DNA of 64,000 nt. It comes from Thermococcus sp. JdF3 (lineage in GTDB: Archaea; Methanobacteriota_B; Thermococci; Thermococcales; Thermococcaceae). Shown piece by piece: positions 25,137 to 34,514 of the stretch. The notes beneath the pieces are model-generated. The model ran no database searches, was not told where the DNA came from, and saw only the letters and a program-made list of their open reading frames with translations. The number at the start of each line of letters is the position of its first letter. Within the stretch, counting starts at the first letter, position 1. The position numbers and the translations under genes were made by a program. The stretch spans positions 1 to 64,000 of the forward strand of contig NZ_SNUK01000007.1 of NCBI RefSeq assembly GCF_012027495.1. The letters are read 5' to 3'.

Positions 25137-25699
25137 TGTGGTACACCCACGTTGTCTTCGGGGTTCTCTTCTACCTCATAGCGGTGCTCTTCGGCGCCCC
25201 GATGAGCTTAATCAACATCGGAATGGCGGCCCTGGGGGCTTTAATGCCCGACATAGACCACCCCAAGTCCTACATCTCTACCAAGCTCCCCGGTGGAACG
25301 GTCATGCCCCGCTTCGTCGAGCACAGGGGCGCGACCCACACGATAGAGGCGGCTTTTTTAATAACCGCCCTCGTTGGCGGCCTTGCCTACTGGATAACCG
25401 ACAGCTACTGGCCAGGCATAGCGTTCTTCATCGGTTACATCTCCCACCTCTTCGCGGACACCCTGACGGTCTCGGGGATAAAGTGGAGCCGCTTTTCGAG
25501 CTTCCACCCGAGGGGGAAGATAAGGACCGGAACGCGGGGGGAGGGGCTGGTTCTGATACTGGTGACCTTCACCACGCTGGTGCTCTTCGCCTACCTGCTC
25601 CTGCCAGAGGAGACGAGCCGGAACCTAGGCTGGGTCATGCTGATGGCGTTGATAGCGACATTCGCGATAATAGGGAAGAAGCTGAAGAGGTTGAAGTGA
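25133..25699 (+). CDS. YdjM/DUF457-type membrane-bound metal-dependent hydrolase-like protein
   Basis: 188 aa with four or five membrane segments. Polar motifs typical of the family are ALMPDIDHPKS (about 38), EHRGATHTIEAAF (about 64) and ISHLFADTLTVSG (about 103), which together would bind metal at the membrane face. Function in archaea unknown. ATGA overlap with the upstream DUF523 gene; last gene of the run that began at 22470. Confidence 0.85.
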   Translation: MMWYTHVVFGVLFYLIAVLFGAPMSLINIGMAALGALMPDIDHPKSYISTKLPGGTVMPRFVEHRGATHTIEAAFLITALVGGLAYWITDSYWPGIAFFIGYISHLFADTLTVSGIKWSRFSSFHPRGKIRTGTRGEGLVLILVTFTTLVLFAYLLLPEETSRNLGWVMLMALIATFAIIGKKLKRLK

Positions 25700-27049
25700 T
25701 CAGGCCCTTTCTATCGCCCTCTTCACGATCTCCTCGGCCTTTTTCATCAGCGCCTTTGCTTTTCCCTCGGTGTGCGCTTCGAGGGTTATGCGCATTATCG
25801 GCTCCGTCCCGCTCGGCCTAAACAGAATCCACCAGTCGGCACCCTCTATTCTAACGCCGTCGATGTCTATGAGCCTCTCGTAGTCGAAGCTCCTGAGGGC
25901 TTCCTCGGCTATGAGCTCCATCGCCCTGGCCTTCTTTTCGTTGGGGCAGGGTATCTTGGCGCGAAGCGTCACGTAGCGCGGGACTTCTTTAGCGAGTTCG
26001 CTCAGCGGGCCGAGCCTGTCGATCATCTCAAGGACCAGCGCCCCGGCGAAGATTCCGTCCGGCGTTAGGTTCCACTCCGGCATTATCCACGTCCCGCTCG
26101 GCTCGCCGCCGAAGACCCCGCCGTGTCTGGCCAGCTCGTCGGCAACGGCCACATCTCCAACGCGGGTCCTCACGACCTCACCGCCGAGTGGCCTAACGTA
26201 GTCATCGAGGGCAAAGCCGGCATCGACCGTCGTTACCACCTTCCCCTTTCCGAACTTCCTCAGCATGTAGCCGGCTATGAGGCTCAGCATGACCTCGTAC
26301 TCCACGAAGTTTCCCCCGTCATCGACGACGCCAATCCTGTCCGCGTCGCCATCGTGCGCTATCCCAACATCGGCCTTCATGGCCTTAACTGTCTTGGCCA
26401 GCATCGAGAGACTTTTGGCGTTCGGCTCAAGCTCTCTAACGAAGAACCCGCTCGGGTGGGAGTTGAGGCTTATAACCCTGTTCCCCAGCTCGCGCTGGAG
26501 GTAGGGGCTGAGAATCGAGCCGGCACCGTTTCCGGAATCGATAACAACGGTGTAGGAATTCTCAAGGTGAACCATATCGAGGGCGGCTTTTATGTACTCC
26601 TCCCTCGGGTCGGCTTTTCTGAGCCCTCCAATCTCGTTCCACGGGGCCTTCCTGAAGTTTCCGGACTCCAGAATGGCCTCAAGTCTGTTCTCCATCTCGG
26701 GGGTGTAGGCCATTCCGTTGGCCTGCCAGACCTTTATGCCGTTGTACTCCGGGGGATTGTGGGAGGCGGTTATGGTGACGCCGGCATCCGCTTCATAGAG
26801 TTTGATTGCAAAGCCGGTAAGGGGCGTGGGCGCGAGGCCTATGTCTATGACATCGACCCCGGTTGAGAGGAGGCCGCTTATTAAGGCTTGCTTTAACATC
26901 TCGCCGCTCGTCCTCGTGTCCATGCCTACGACGACCGTTCCCCCTTCGAGAAACGTGCCGAGGGCCCTTCCGACGTTGAGGGCGAGCTCCGGGGTCAGCT
27001 TTTCGTTGACGACCTCTCGAATCCCGCTGGTTCCAAAGTACTTCCCCAT
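25700..27049 (-). CDS. Alpha-D-phosphohexomutase family enzyme (GlmM/ManB-like)
   Basis: 449 aa, the normal length. The phosphoserine loop is [11 protein letters not shown] (about 90), the Mg site DGDADRIG (about 233), the sugar-binding loop GGEPSGTW (about 315) and the phosphate-binding loop RPSGTEP (about 415). Archaeal relatives interconvert glucosamine-1/6-P, mannose-1/6-P or, in T. kodakarensis, pentose-1/5-P, so the substrate is not fixed by these motifs. Start ATG 27049 has AGGTGGT upstream. Transcribed divergently from the small membrane gene at 27111. Confidence 0.9.
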   Translation of the reverse strand: MGKYFGTSGIREVVNEKLTPELALNVGRALGTFLEGGTVVVGMDTRTSGEMLKQALISGLLSTGVDVIDIGLAPTPLTGFAIKLYEADAGVTITASHNPPEYNGIKVWQANGMAYTPEMENRLEAILESGNFRKAPWNEIGGLRKADPREEYIKAALDMVHLENSYTVVIDSGNGAGSILSPYLQRELGNRVISLNSHPSGFFVRELEPNAKSLSMLAKTVKAMKADVGIAHDGDADRIGVVDDGGNFVEYEVMLSLIAGYMLRKFGKGKVVTTVDAGFALDDYVRPLGGEVVRTRVGDVAVADELARHGGVFGGEPSGTWIMPEWNLTPDGIFAGALVLEMIDRLGPLSELAKEVPRYVTLRAKIPCPNEKKARAMELIAEEALRSFDYERLIDIDGVRIEGADWWILFRPSGTEPIMRITLEAHTEGKAKALMKKAEEIVKRAIERA

Positions 27050-27110
27050 GGGCACCACCTGGCTAAAGGCGTATATACGATGGGCGAATATAATCCTTTG
27101 GGTGATGGCC

Positions 27111-27524
27111 ATGGAGGAGAGCTTCCCCTACGCAAGGGCGGCGCTGCTGTTTTCCCTTATAGCCGTCGCGGTACTAACCTTTGCAGGCCTCTACTTCGAC
27201 GTGAGGATTACCCTAATCTCCCTGCCACTGCTCGTCTTCCTCGCGGTCATCTTCATAGGCTGGAGCGGTAACCGGTGTCTGAACAGGGGGGAGATGAGAC
27301 GGGCCATAGCGGCGACCCTCGTTGCGACGTTCATCGTCCTCGTTCTGGGAAGCGAGTACATCACGATACCCTCCGAGCTCAGGAACTACTTCCTCGGCGT
27401 TCTCTCGACAATAATCGGCTTCTACTTCGGCTACCGCGGCAGGGAGACCGAGGAGGAGAGAATGGAGCGCATAATCCGCGGGCTAAGCATGAACCCGGGT
27501 GGAAACGAAGGTGGAGAAGACTGA
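27111..27524 (+). CDS. Small multi-pass membrane protein, unknown function
   Basis: 137 aa. Four hydrophobic segments ([75 protein letters not shown]) and an acidic cytosolic tail ([13 protein letters not shown]). No family recognised. GGGTGATG immediately precedes the ATG; an upstream TATA-like GTATATAC lies at 27071-27078. Confidence 0.65.
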   Translation: MEESFPYARAALLFSLIAVAVLTFAGLYFDVRITLISLPLLVFLAVIFIGWSGNRCLNRGEMRRAIAATLVATFIVLVLGSEYITIPSELRNYFLGVLSTIIGFYFGYRGRETEEERMERIIRGLSMNPGGNEGGED

Positions 27525-27580
27525 GCGGTCCGCCTCTGGCCAGGCCCAGCCTCCCAACCACCGCCTGCGGAGAATCTTCC

Positions 27581-27609
27581 AAAGGGGTATGAAAAAGCGA
27601 AACCCCTTT
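27581..27609. terminator. Bidirectional hairpin between convergent genes
   Basis: AAAGGGGT (27581-27588) pairs perfectly with ACCCCTTT (27602-27609). It overlaps the stop of the minus-strand gene and follows the plus-strand gene at 27524, so it could end both transcripts. Confidence 0.45.
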
Positions 27610-27991
27610 ACTTCTTCACGAGCCTGTATATGCCGACGGAGACTTCGTAGGTTTCCACGTTCTCTGGAGCTTCGTAGTCCACCCTCACCTGGAAGGGCTG
27701 GCTCGAGCCGTAGATGAACTCGCTCGTCTCCGACTCCGTCAGGACGTTGCCGTTCTCGTCGAGGATGGTTATCTTCACCACCGTCCCCTCGCTGTCCGCG
27801 GTTATCTTGTACTTGCCCGGCTCAAGGACGTGCGAAAGGTAGAAGACGTCCCCGCTGACGGTCTCGCTCTTGACCTCGACCGGGACCTTGTCGTATGCCG
27901 TCTCATAGTAGTACTGCATCCCGAAGATAGCAGCCACCCCGACGAGGAGGAGCAGGAAGAACCCGACCACGAGCTTTTTGAGCAGTCCCAT
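27608..27991 (-). CDS. Membrane-anchored extracellular protein, unknown function
   Basis: 127 aa with one N-terminal anchor helix (KLVVGFFLLLLVGVAAIFG) and an outside beta domain with a predicted Ig/C2-like strand pattern (EVKSETVSGDVFYLSHVLEPGKYKITADSEGTVVKITILDENG). GGGGGTGAG precedes the ATG. Third gene of a secreted-protein operon with 27996-28697 and 28694-30220. Confidence 0.7.
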   Translation of the reverse strand: MGLLKKLVVGFFLLLLVGVAAIFGMQYYYETAYDKVPVEVKSETVSGDVFYLSHVLEPGKYKITADSEGTVVKITILDENGNVLTESETSEFIYGSSQPFQVRVDYEAPENVETYEVSVGIYRLVKK

Positions 27992-27995
27992 TTTC

Positions 27996-28697
27996 TCACC
28001 CCCTTTCGATTTTTATGACCGCCGAGGGGTCCTCGATCTCCCCGGCGTGTATTCCAACTATGTCCCCCGCTCCCATCGTCATCGTGACGCTCCCGTTTTC
28101 GGTCAGGTAGGTTATCGAGACGCTCCCGACCCAGGGGGCGTCTTCAAGAACCACCAGCGACATGGCGAAGTAGTCCTTCCAGAAGCCGTCGCGGTCGGCG
28201 AGGTACTCGAGCGAGACGCTGGCGCTCTCGTTCGTGACGGAAACGCCGTGGATTACAACGTCGAAGAGCCCCAGGTCGGTCTCGATCCGGAACTCCGGCC
28301 TCCTTATGTCCTCGAGCTCAGGGTTCTCGAAATCGCCGTTTCTAACGGTCAGAGCAACGATGGGCTCGCCGAGGTAGTAGGCCTCGACGCGAACCACCCC
28401 CGAGTGGTTGGCCCGGTAGGCCTTCTCGGCCACGGCATAGAGAAGGCCGGTGAGGTTTCCGTCTACGGCCGGAACGCCGAGGCGGACGAGGGTCTCGTTC
28501 GGGGAGGACGAAACGATTACCCTTTCCGCGCCGAGCGAGAGGGCCTCGCGCTCAAGGTCCGCCGGGCTTCCTCCGGGGGAACCTTCAGCCCTCTCCCGTA
28601 AAGAGTCGATGTCAAAGCCATCGGGCCCAATGTGGCCAGTCGCGTAGAGGTAGCCCCCGAGGAGAAGGATGAGGAAGAGGACAACCTTGCCCTTCAT
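27996..28697 (-). CDS. Membrane-anchored secreted protein, unknown function
   Basis: 233 aa with an N-terminal signal anchor (KVVLFLILLLGGYLYATG) and several Asn-X-Ser/Thr sites (PNET, GNLT, NHS, NES, NGS), typical of glycosylated surface proteins. No domain recognised. ATG 28697 overlaps the upstream stop (ATGA) and has GGGGGTAAT before it. Middle gene of the three-gene operon; perhaps part of one cell-surface complex (inference). Confidence 0.7.
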   Translation of the reverse strand: MKGKVVLFLILLLGGYLYATGHIGPDGFDIDSLRERAEGSPGGSPADLEREALSLGAERVIVSSSPNETLVRLGVPAVDGNLTGLLYAVAEKAYRANHSGVVRVEAYYLGEPIVALTVRNGDFENPELEDIRRPEFRIETDLGLFDVVIHGVSVTNESASVSLEYLADRDGFWKDYFAMSLVVLEDAPWVGSVSITYLTENGSVTMTMGAGDIVGIHAGEIEDPSAVIKIERG

Positions 28698-30220
28698 ATT
28701 ACCCCCTCCTCGAAGAGCTTGTTGATGTAGAACCTTATCCTCGCTTCCTGATCCCTGAAGCCCTCCTTCGACTGGGCGTTGAGGGTCTGAACCCTGGGGG
28801 ACTGCGAGGTCTCCTCGGTCACGTCGCTCACCGTGTTCCGGATTATCTCGCTGTACTTCAGGCCGGCCTTCTTGTAGAACACCGCCCTCTCGGCCGTCTT
28901 CCTGAACTCCCACTCGTAGTCCTGCGCAACGGCCTTCTTCACCGCCACCCCCATGGCCTGGATGGCGTCCTCGAAGGGCTTCGTCAGCGTGGATGACGGG
29001 ACGGCGTTTTTCGCGGGGGAAAGCTTGAGCTCCCTCTCTTCGATGCCGCTCATATCGTTGTAGAGCGAGGCGCTCCTCTCGTCCACGTGAAGGTCGAGGG
29101 CGGTTTTCTTCACTGCATCCTCGCCCTGGAAGAGCCCGCTGTCCTTGAAGGCCTTGACGTAGTCCTTGAAGAGGTTCAATCCGGGTGCGTACCTTCCGAG
29201 GAGGTCGTTCAGCTTGTCCATCGAGCCGTCAACGACCCTGTCGAGGACGTATTTGTTGCCGTAGTACTTCAGCCTGAAGCTCAGGGCAGTTCCACTGGCC
29301 TTCCCGTTCCTGTTGATGACCCTGACGAGTTCCCCTTCCGGAGTCTTGATGTGCACGACCTCCACGCTTCCCCCGCTCAGCCCCTCAAGTTCTCTCAGCG
29401 TTTCGTTCATCCTCGCCTTCGCCTCCGGACTGAGGATCACCCCCGGCCTCTCAAAGCCCGAATCACTGTTTTGAGCCTCCCCAGTTCCACTCGTGGTTGG
29501 AGCGGCAACCTCCGAGCCCCCGGATGGGGCACCGGGTCCCCCAGTCAGAGGTATCGAGACCCTGTTCCCGGGGATAGTGTTGAGGTAGTGGTTGATGAGG
29601 GCGGGAAGGGCACCCTCGACGTCGCAGGGAAAACCGTCGTAGTAGTAGCCCCTTGCCCGGATGACGTACGGGCCGCTCGCGACGATATACTCGACCATCG
29701 TCTCAAAGCGAATGGACTCGTTCGGGTGGCCCTGAACCCAGCTCTCGCACCCGGAGGAGAGACACTCGTAGGTTGCGACCCTCCTGAAAACCGCCCACAC
29801 GAAGTCGGACGAACCCCCGGTTTCGTCAACCGTGTAGCGGTAATGGGTCACCGAGTATGGCTCCCCATCGCTGTCCCTTTTAACCTCATCCTCATCCTTA
29901 AAGGAAGCCCACTTTGACAGGACCTCCTCGTAAAAACCCTTCTCTGCGCCTGCATCGTCGAAGTAGCCCATCCAGAGTTCCGTGTTGTAAACGCCCTGCC
30001 TGCCGGGATCCCTGCAGGCGAAGGCATATTCCGCCAGGGTCGATGCCCCATCGCTCCCCAGGGTCGTGGCCTCCCACCCCACCAGCTTTAGATTGAGGGA
30101 GGTAAGCTCTGAATCACCCGGGGGCGAGCGCACGTACGGCTCCGTGACCTCTCCACGTGCCAGCATGGGGGCGAGGAGAAGAAACACAGCGAGCACGGTG
30201 CAAAGCCTAAGCATCTTCAT
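28694..30220 (-). CDS. Secreted protein of unknown function
   Basis: 508 aa with a cleavable-looking signal (MLRLCTVLAVFLLLAPMLARGEV). An N-terminal globular part carries four Cys (FACRDPG, ATYECLSSGCESW, FPCDVEG). A Gly/Ser/Thr-rich linker at about 220-250 leads to a helical C-terminal domain with no membrane segment. No known family. The upstream 172-nt spacer should hold the promoter, but I could not identify a convincing TATA box. First gene of the operon. Confidence 0.7.
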   Translation of the reverse strand: MKMLRLCTVLAVFLLLAPMLARGEVTEPYVRSPPGDSELTSLNLKLVGWEATTLGSDGASTLAEYAFACRDPGRQGVYNTELWMGYFDDAGAEKGFYEEVLSKWASFKDEDEVKRDSDGEPYSVTHYRYTVDETGGSSDFVWAVFRRVATYECLSSGCESWVQGHPNESIRFETMVEYIVASGPYVIRARGYYYDGFPCDVEGALPALINHYLNTIPGNRVSIPLTGGPGAPSGGSEVAAPTTSGTGEAQNSDSGFERPGVILSPEAKARMNETLRELEGLSGGSVEVVHIKTPEGELVRVINRNGKASGTALSFRLKYYGNKYVLDRVVDGSMDKLNDLLGRYAPGLNLFKDYVKAFKDSGLFQGEDAVKKTALDLHVDERSASLYNDMSGIEERELKLSPAKNAVPSSTLTKPFEDAIQAMGVAVKKAVAQDYEWEFRKTAERAVFYKKAGLKYSEIIRNTVSDVTEETSQSPRVQTLNAQSKEGFRDQEARIRFYINKLFEEGVI

Positions 30221-30392
30221 ACAACCATCCCCAAAACGCCCGGAACGCGGGCCTTTCCTTTCCAACCATAATTCCACTTCCACTACCACCCATCTCGCGG
30301 AAAAGAAAAGCGGGACAGGGCTTCGTATTTCGTAATGTTACGCGTTTTTGGGTAATAAGACTTTCGGAGAAGAAAATTCGAAGGGAGGGGAA

Positions 30393-31178
30393 TTAGGGAG
30401 AAGCCTTCCGAAGTTTATTCGCCAGTTCCACCAGCTTTCCAGCCCTTTCGAGGGAGACCTCGTTCTCGACCTTTCCATCACGCTTGATCCACGTGCCCAC
30501 TATGAAGGCATCGGCGTATTTCCAGAGCCCCGGGAGGTTGTCGTAGGAAGTGCCCGAACCCACCACCACTGGTACCGGCGAGATTCTCTTAGCCAGGGCG
30601 AGCTTTTCCACATCGACGGGTTTTCCGGTTGCTCTGCCGCTGACGACGATTGCATCGGCAAGGCCGCGCTCGACGGTGTCCCTTATGGCGTCCTCGAAGT
30701 CGAAGAAGTGGACCGCGTGCTTGACGTGAACGTCGGCGAAGACCTTTATTTTGCTTGGAAGGAGCTTTCTGAGCCTCGCCAGCTCGTGGGCGATGCCCTC
30801 GATTACGCCTTGGTCCGTGTAAGCCACACCGCTCAGCACGTTCACCCTTATGAAGTCGGCCTTGACGGCGTAGGCTATGGAGTAAGCGGCGATCCCGTCG
30901 TTGCGGAGAACGTTTATTCCGAGGGGAACGCTCACCTCGTCCCTTATGGCCTTGGTCACGGCAGTAAAGGCCGCGACGGTGGTTTTATCGACCACCTTCG
31001 GGAAGGGGACGTCGCCGAAGTTTTCCACCATTACCGCGTCGAAACCAGCTTTTTCCAGCGTTCTTGCATCCCTCAGGGCGGACTCGATGACTGCATCGAG
31101 ATTCCCCTCGTATAGGTAGGAACCCGGAAGTGGCTTGAGATGAACCATCCCTATGAGAGGCTTTCTCTCGAAGTCCAT
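30393..31178 (-). CDS. BtpA/SgcQ family protein
   Basis: 261 aa TIM-barrel-like protein of the BtpA family. Motifs are LIGMVHLKPLPGSYLYEGN at the start, AGFDAVMVENFGDVPFPK (about 45), and DAIVVSGRATGKPVDVEKL (about 180). The name comes from a cyanobacterial photosystem I biogenesis factor; in archaea the function is unknown and likely metabolic. ATG 31178 has GGTGGT three nt upstream. Transcribed divergently from the transglutaminase-like operon. Confidence 0.85.
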   Translation of the reverse strand: MDFERKPLIGMVHLKPLPGSYLYEGNLDAVIESALRDARTLEKAGFDAVMVENFGDVPFPKVVDKTTVAAFTAVTKAIRDEVSVPLGINVLRNDGIAAYSIAYAVKADFIRVNVLSGVAYTDQGVIEGIAHELARLRKLLPSKIKVFADVHVKHAVHFFDFEDAIRDTVERGLADAIVVSGRATGKPVDVEKLALAKRISPVPVVVGSGTSYDNLPGLWKYADAFIVGTWIKRDGKVENEVSLERAGKLVELANKLRKASP

Positions 31179-31257
31179 AACACCACCAATCAAAGGACGA
31201 TCCGCTGGTAGTTAAGGGTTTTGGGCAGAAATGCCCATAGTAGTACTTTGATGCAAA

Positions 31258-31268
31258 GCCTTATATAA
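31258..31268 (+). promoter_or_regulatory. TATA box of the transglutaminase-MoxR-DUF58 operon
   Basis: CCTTATATAAC is centred about 30 nt before the ATG at 31293, so the operon mRNA is nearly leaderless. Confidence 0.55.
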
Positions 31269-31292
31269 CCCGCGGTTGAAGTAAGGAACATC

Positions 31293-34200
31293 ATGGTGAG
31301 GCGGAAATACATCGCCTTTCTCACTCTGACACTGCTCTCCCTCCTCCTTGTCTCCGTCGTGCTTGGACCAGCCCTCATCGAGGTCCCACCCGGAACCAAG
31401 AGCATCGAGGAGATACTAGCCCCGAAACTTCCATCCGGGAACGAGACCAACGAAACCGGACCGCCGGCCGAGGTTCCGGCTTCTCCCCGCTTCGTTCTCC
31501 TCGTAACCGGCGCGGCCCACACCCACTACCTCCGGCTCAACGTCTACACCGACTACGTGGACGGGAGGTGGCTGACCGGGAACGCGACGTTGGTTCCAAG
31601 CAACGTTATAGCCCCTCCTGAGATAAAAGTCCCCCATCACAGCGAAAGGGACAACATCACGGTCGTCTCGTTCCTTCCCCTCAGCGGGAACCTCTTCACC
31701 TCCCTCTACACGACCCGCGTTGACGGCGCCGGGGCGGAGGTGATTCCGGAGTACAACCTCTTCAGAACACCCCTGAACGTGACCGCGTACTCCCTCTCAG
31801 CGGTGGGCTACACCTTTGACATGCCCTACCTGGTAAACCTCACCGCAGGGAACATGACGGGGTACCTGTCGGCCCCCAACGACACCCGGCTGGCGGCCCT
31901 GGCGGAGAGCATAACGACGGGGGCACGCTCGGACTACTGGAAGGCGCTCCTTATAACCGGATACCTGGAGGGCAACTTCAGGCACGTGGAAAACGTGACT
32001 CCCCCCGAGGGGGCGGACAGGCTGACGTGGTTCCTGTTTGAATCAAAGGCAGGCAGCTCCTACGACTTCGCCTCCGCCTTCGTGGTTCTGGCCAGACTGA
32101 ACGGCCTTCCCGCGAGGCTCGTCGAGGGAGTTTACATCGATGCAATCCCCCGGACCCAGGTCGTGACCGAAAAGAACAGACACTTCTGGGCGGAGGTTTA
32201 CTTTAACGGGGCCGGGTGGCTGACCTTTGACCCCCTGCACCCCACAGATCAGAACGTGTACATGCCCTTCGAACTGGAGGCACCCGAGGTTCTGATGCCC
32301 CTGGAGCCCGGTTCCTCCGGAACGGTTACGATAAAGTTCGAGCGGGTCGCGAGCGGCGGGAACGCGAGCGTTGCCGTGGACGTTCCAACCCTCGGGAGGA
32401 TAGCGCTCATCAGGGAGTCAGGGATATACAACCTGACGGTAGGGCCATTTGAAGAGCCAGGTTACTATCCTGTCATGGTCAGGGCATCGGACAGGGAAGG
32501 GAACTCGCTGACACGGATCGTCCCGGTGACTGTCCCGGGAAACGTGAGCGCCCTGCCCGACCCGGTCACGGCGTACCTGCGCAAGAACGATGCGCTTACG
32601 GTGGAGCTCACCGTGCCAGGCACCGGAGAGGTGAGCCTCAAAACGGAATCCCCCCTGGTGGATTCCTGGTTCTCCATCGAAACCCTGCGGAACGAGACCA
32701 AGGTGTACGTCAGGCTAATTCCACCCGATGACTACCCAAACGGCTGGCACATCGAGAACCTCACGGTCATGCGGGGTGCGGATGAATACAAACTCCACCT
32801 CCCGGTTTTCGTAGTGGAGCGAACCGAAATAAAAGCGGAGGTACCGAGAGCGGTGACCGCGGGGGACTCGTTCGTTATAAATGGAACCGTGGAGGGCAGT
32901 GTCACGGGTGAACGACCGCGCCGGGGAAGCGTGGCGGCGTTCATAAACGACGGGGAAAGGGATGTCCTGATAGGCCACGCAAACGCATCCAACGGGACCT
33001 TCGCGCTCCCCGTTAAAATCCCGGTGTACCTCTCCCCCGGAACTAAGCAGGTCCTCATATACTACCTCACTCCCCTCGGATACCCCTACCTCCCATCCGG
33101 GGCCACATTCACGGTCGAAGTCAGGGGGCTGGCCAGATTCTCGATGCCTGGGCTGATCCTGGCCAGACCCGGCAACGTCACGGTCATCGGCAGCCTCCTC
33201 AGCGGGGCTGGGAGACCGATAGCCAATGTCAGCATTGAATACTACCTCGATGGAAGGCCCCTCGGAGAGACCACCGCCCTCGCGGACGGCAGGTTCTCCC
33301 TGGTTCTCCAGCTCCCCACGATTGAGAGGCACGTGCTGACCGTGAGGTACCCCGGAAGTCCCGTTTACTCCCCGTCCGCCATGAACGTCACGGTGGCGAC
33401 CGTTGAGCTGGAGGTTCCGGAGAGGATAACCGGAGAAATCGGGGAGCCCATCGGAATCAGCGGAAAGGTCGTTGGGATTGAAGGTGCGGCCCTTCAGGCC
33501 TATGTGTTCCCGGGAAAGACCTATCCGATAGACGTGACCAACGGAAGCTTTGAGCTGACGATCGAACCCTTCCGGACCGTCGGGGAAAGGTCCGTGGAAT
33601 TCCGCCATGACACCAGGACCCTGGGAAGAACAACGGTGGCGGTTCTTTCACCGGTGGAAATAGAGCTCCTGACGCCGAGGGCGGAGGGCGAAAAAACCGC
33701 GGCGCTGAGGTTCAGGGTCATTGATTCCGCCAACAATCCGGTAAGCGGAGTTTACCTCAACGTCAGCGTGGACGGGTTCGAAATGCGGGTAATGACCAAC
33801 GGTTCTGGAATAGCCACCCTCAAAGTCCCCGTGCCGGAGAAGGAAACCAACGCAACTGTGGCGGTAACCTTCGACGGCTCCTCATACTACCTGCCGGCGA
33901 GCGGGAGGTTCCACGTCGTGATAGCCAGAAAACGGGAAATCCCCTGGGCCTACATTGCCATAGCTCTGGTTATCGGTGCACTGATAGTCAGGTACCGTCT
34001 CGTGAGAAGAAAACCGGAGAAAAGGGAGGTGGAGAAGGTTCTGAAGATTATCTTCAACAACGGTATTCCCGTATTCAGGGAGGGGGAAACGGTGGAGCTG
34101 AGCATCGAGTGCGAGGGAAAGGCGGAGCTTTACGTTGATGGAAAGCCAGCAGGAAAGGGCAGGGACTTCACCCTGGCCCTGGAAGTTGGGGAACACACCA

Positions 34201-34514
34201 TAGAGGCCCGCTGCGGGGAGCTCATCGAGCGTGCGACCGTGAGGATAGTGGCCCGCTACGACGACGCCGTGGTCGATTACTACGAGAGGTGCTTCCTGCC
34301 ATGGGCCAGAGGGACCGGCCTGGACGTCGAAGGGATGACCCCCAGGGAGATAGCCGCGGCCCTGACGGACATGATGTACCCCTGGGAGCCCCTGGATACC
34401 CTGACGGAGGTCTTCGAGAGGGCCAAGTACCGCACGGTCGAGGTGTCGCGGGGGGAGTTCATCAGATTTTACCGCTCGCTCCTCGAGCTGGTTGGAGGTG
34501 GCTGCATTGTTTAA
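31293..34514 (+). CDS. Large membrane protein with transglutaminase-like domain lacking the catalytic Cys
   Basis: 1073 aa. One N-terminal membrane segment, a transglutaminase-like domain at about 210-320, several Ig-like or carboxypeptidase-regulatory-like beta repeats (about 340-880), a second membrane helix (YIAIALVIGALIVRYRLV, about 890) and a cytosolic tail. In the TGase domain the motif around GSSYDFASAFVVLARLNGLPARLVEG has Ser at about residue 256 where active members have Cys, while the His (NRHFWAEVYF) and Asp (TFDPLHP) are kept. It is therefore probably inactive as a classic Cys enzyme. Followed by overlapping membrane, MoxR and DUF58 genes, the arrangement widely seen for TGase/DUF58/MoxR systems, which may act in surface-protein or envelope remodelling. 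Confidence 0.85.
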   Translation: MVRRKYIAFLTLTLLSLLLVSVVLGPALIEVPPGTKSIEEILAPKLPSGNETNETGPPAEVPASPRFVLLVTGAAHTHYLRLNVYTDYVDGRWLTGNATLVPSNVIAPPEIKVPHHSERDNITVVSFLPLSGNLFTSLYTTRVDGAGAEVIPEYNLFRTPLNVTAYSLSAVGYTFDMPYLVNLTAGNMTGYLSAPNDTRLAALAESITTGARSDYWKALLITGYLEGNFRHVENVTPPEGADRLTWFLFESKAGSSYDFASAFVVLARLNGLPARLVEGVYIDAIPRTQVVTEKNRHFWAEVYFNGAGWLTFDPLHPTDQNVYMPFELEAPEVLMPLEPGSSGTVTIKFERVASGGNASVAVDVPTLGRIALIRESGIYNLTVGPFEEPGYYPVMVRASDREGNSLTRIVPVTVPGNVSALPDPVTAYLRKNDALTVELTVPGTGEVSLKTESPLVDSWFSIETLRNETKVYVRLIPPDDYPNGWHIENLTVMRGADEYKLHLPVFVVERTEIKAEVPRAVTAGDSFVINGTVEGSVTGERPRRGSVAAFINDGERDVLIGHANASNGTFALPVKIPVYLSPGTKQVLIYYLTPLGYPYLPSGATFTVEVRGLARFSMPGLILARPGNVTVIGSLLSGAGRPIANVSIEYYLDGRPLGETTALADGRFSLVLQLPTIERHVLTVRYPGSPVYSPSAMNVTVATVELEVPERITGEIGEPIGISGKVVGIEGAALQAYVFPGKTYPIDVTNGSFELTIEPFRTVGERSVEFRHDTRTLGRTTVAVLSPVEIELLTPRAEGEKTAALRFRVIDSANNPVSGVYLNVSVDGFEMRVMTNGSGIATLKVPVPEKETNATVAVTFDGSSYYLPASGRFHVVIARKREIPWAYIAIALVIGALIVRYRLVRRKPEKREVEKVLKIIFNNGIPVFREGETVELSIECEGKAELYVDGKPAGKGRDFTLALEVGEHTIEARCGELIERATVRIVARYDDAVVDYYERCFLPWARGTGLDVEGMTPREIAAALTDMMYPWEPLDTLTEVFERAKYRTVEVSRGEFIRFYRSLLELVGGGCIV

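Noticed and set aside
31222-31235. GGGCA-GAAA-TGCCC hairpin between divergent promoters
   Set aside because: A perfect but short stem-loop with no link to a TATA box or gene end; could be chance in GC-rich DNA.
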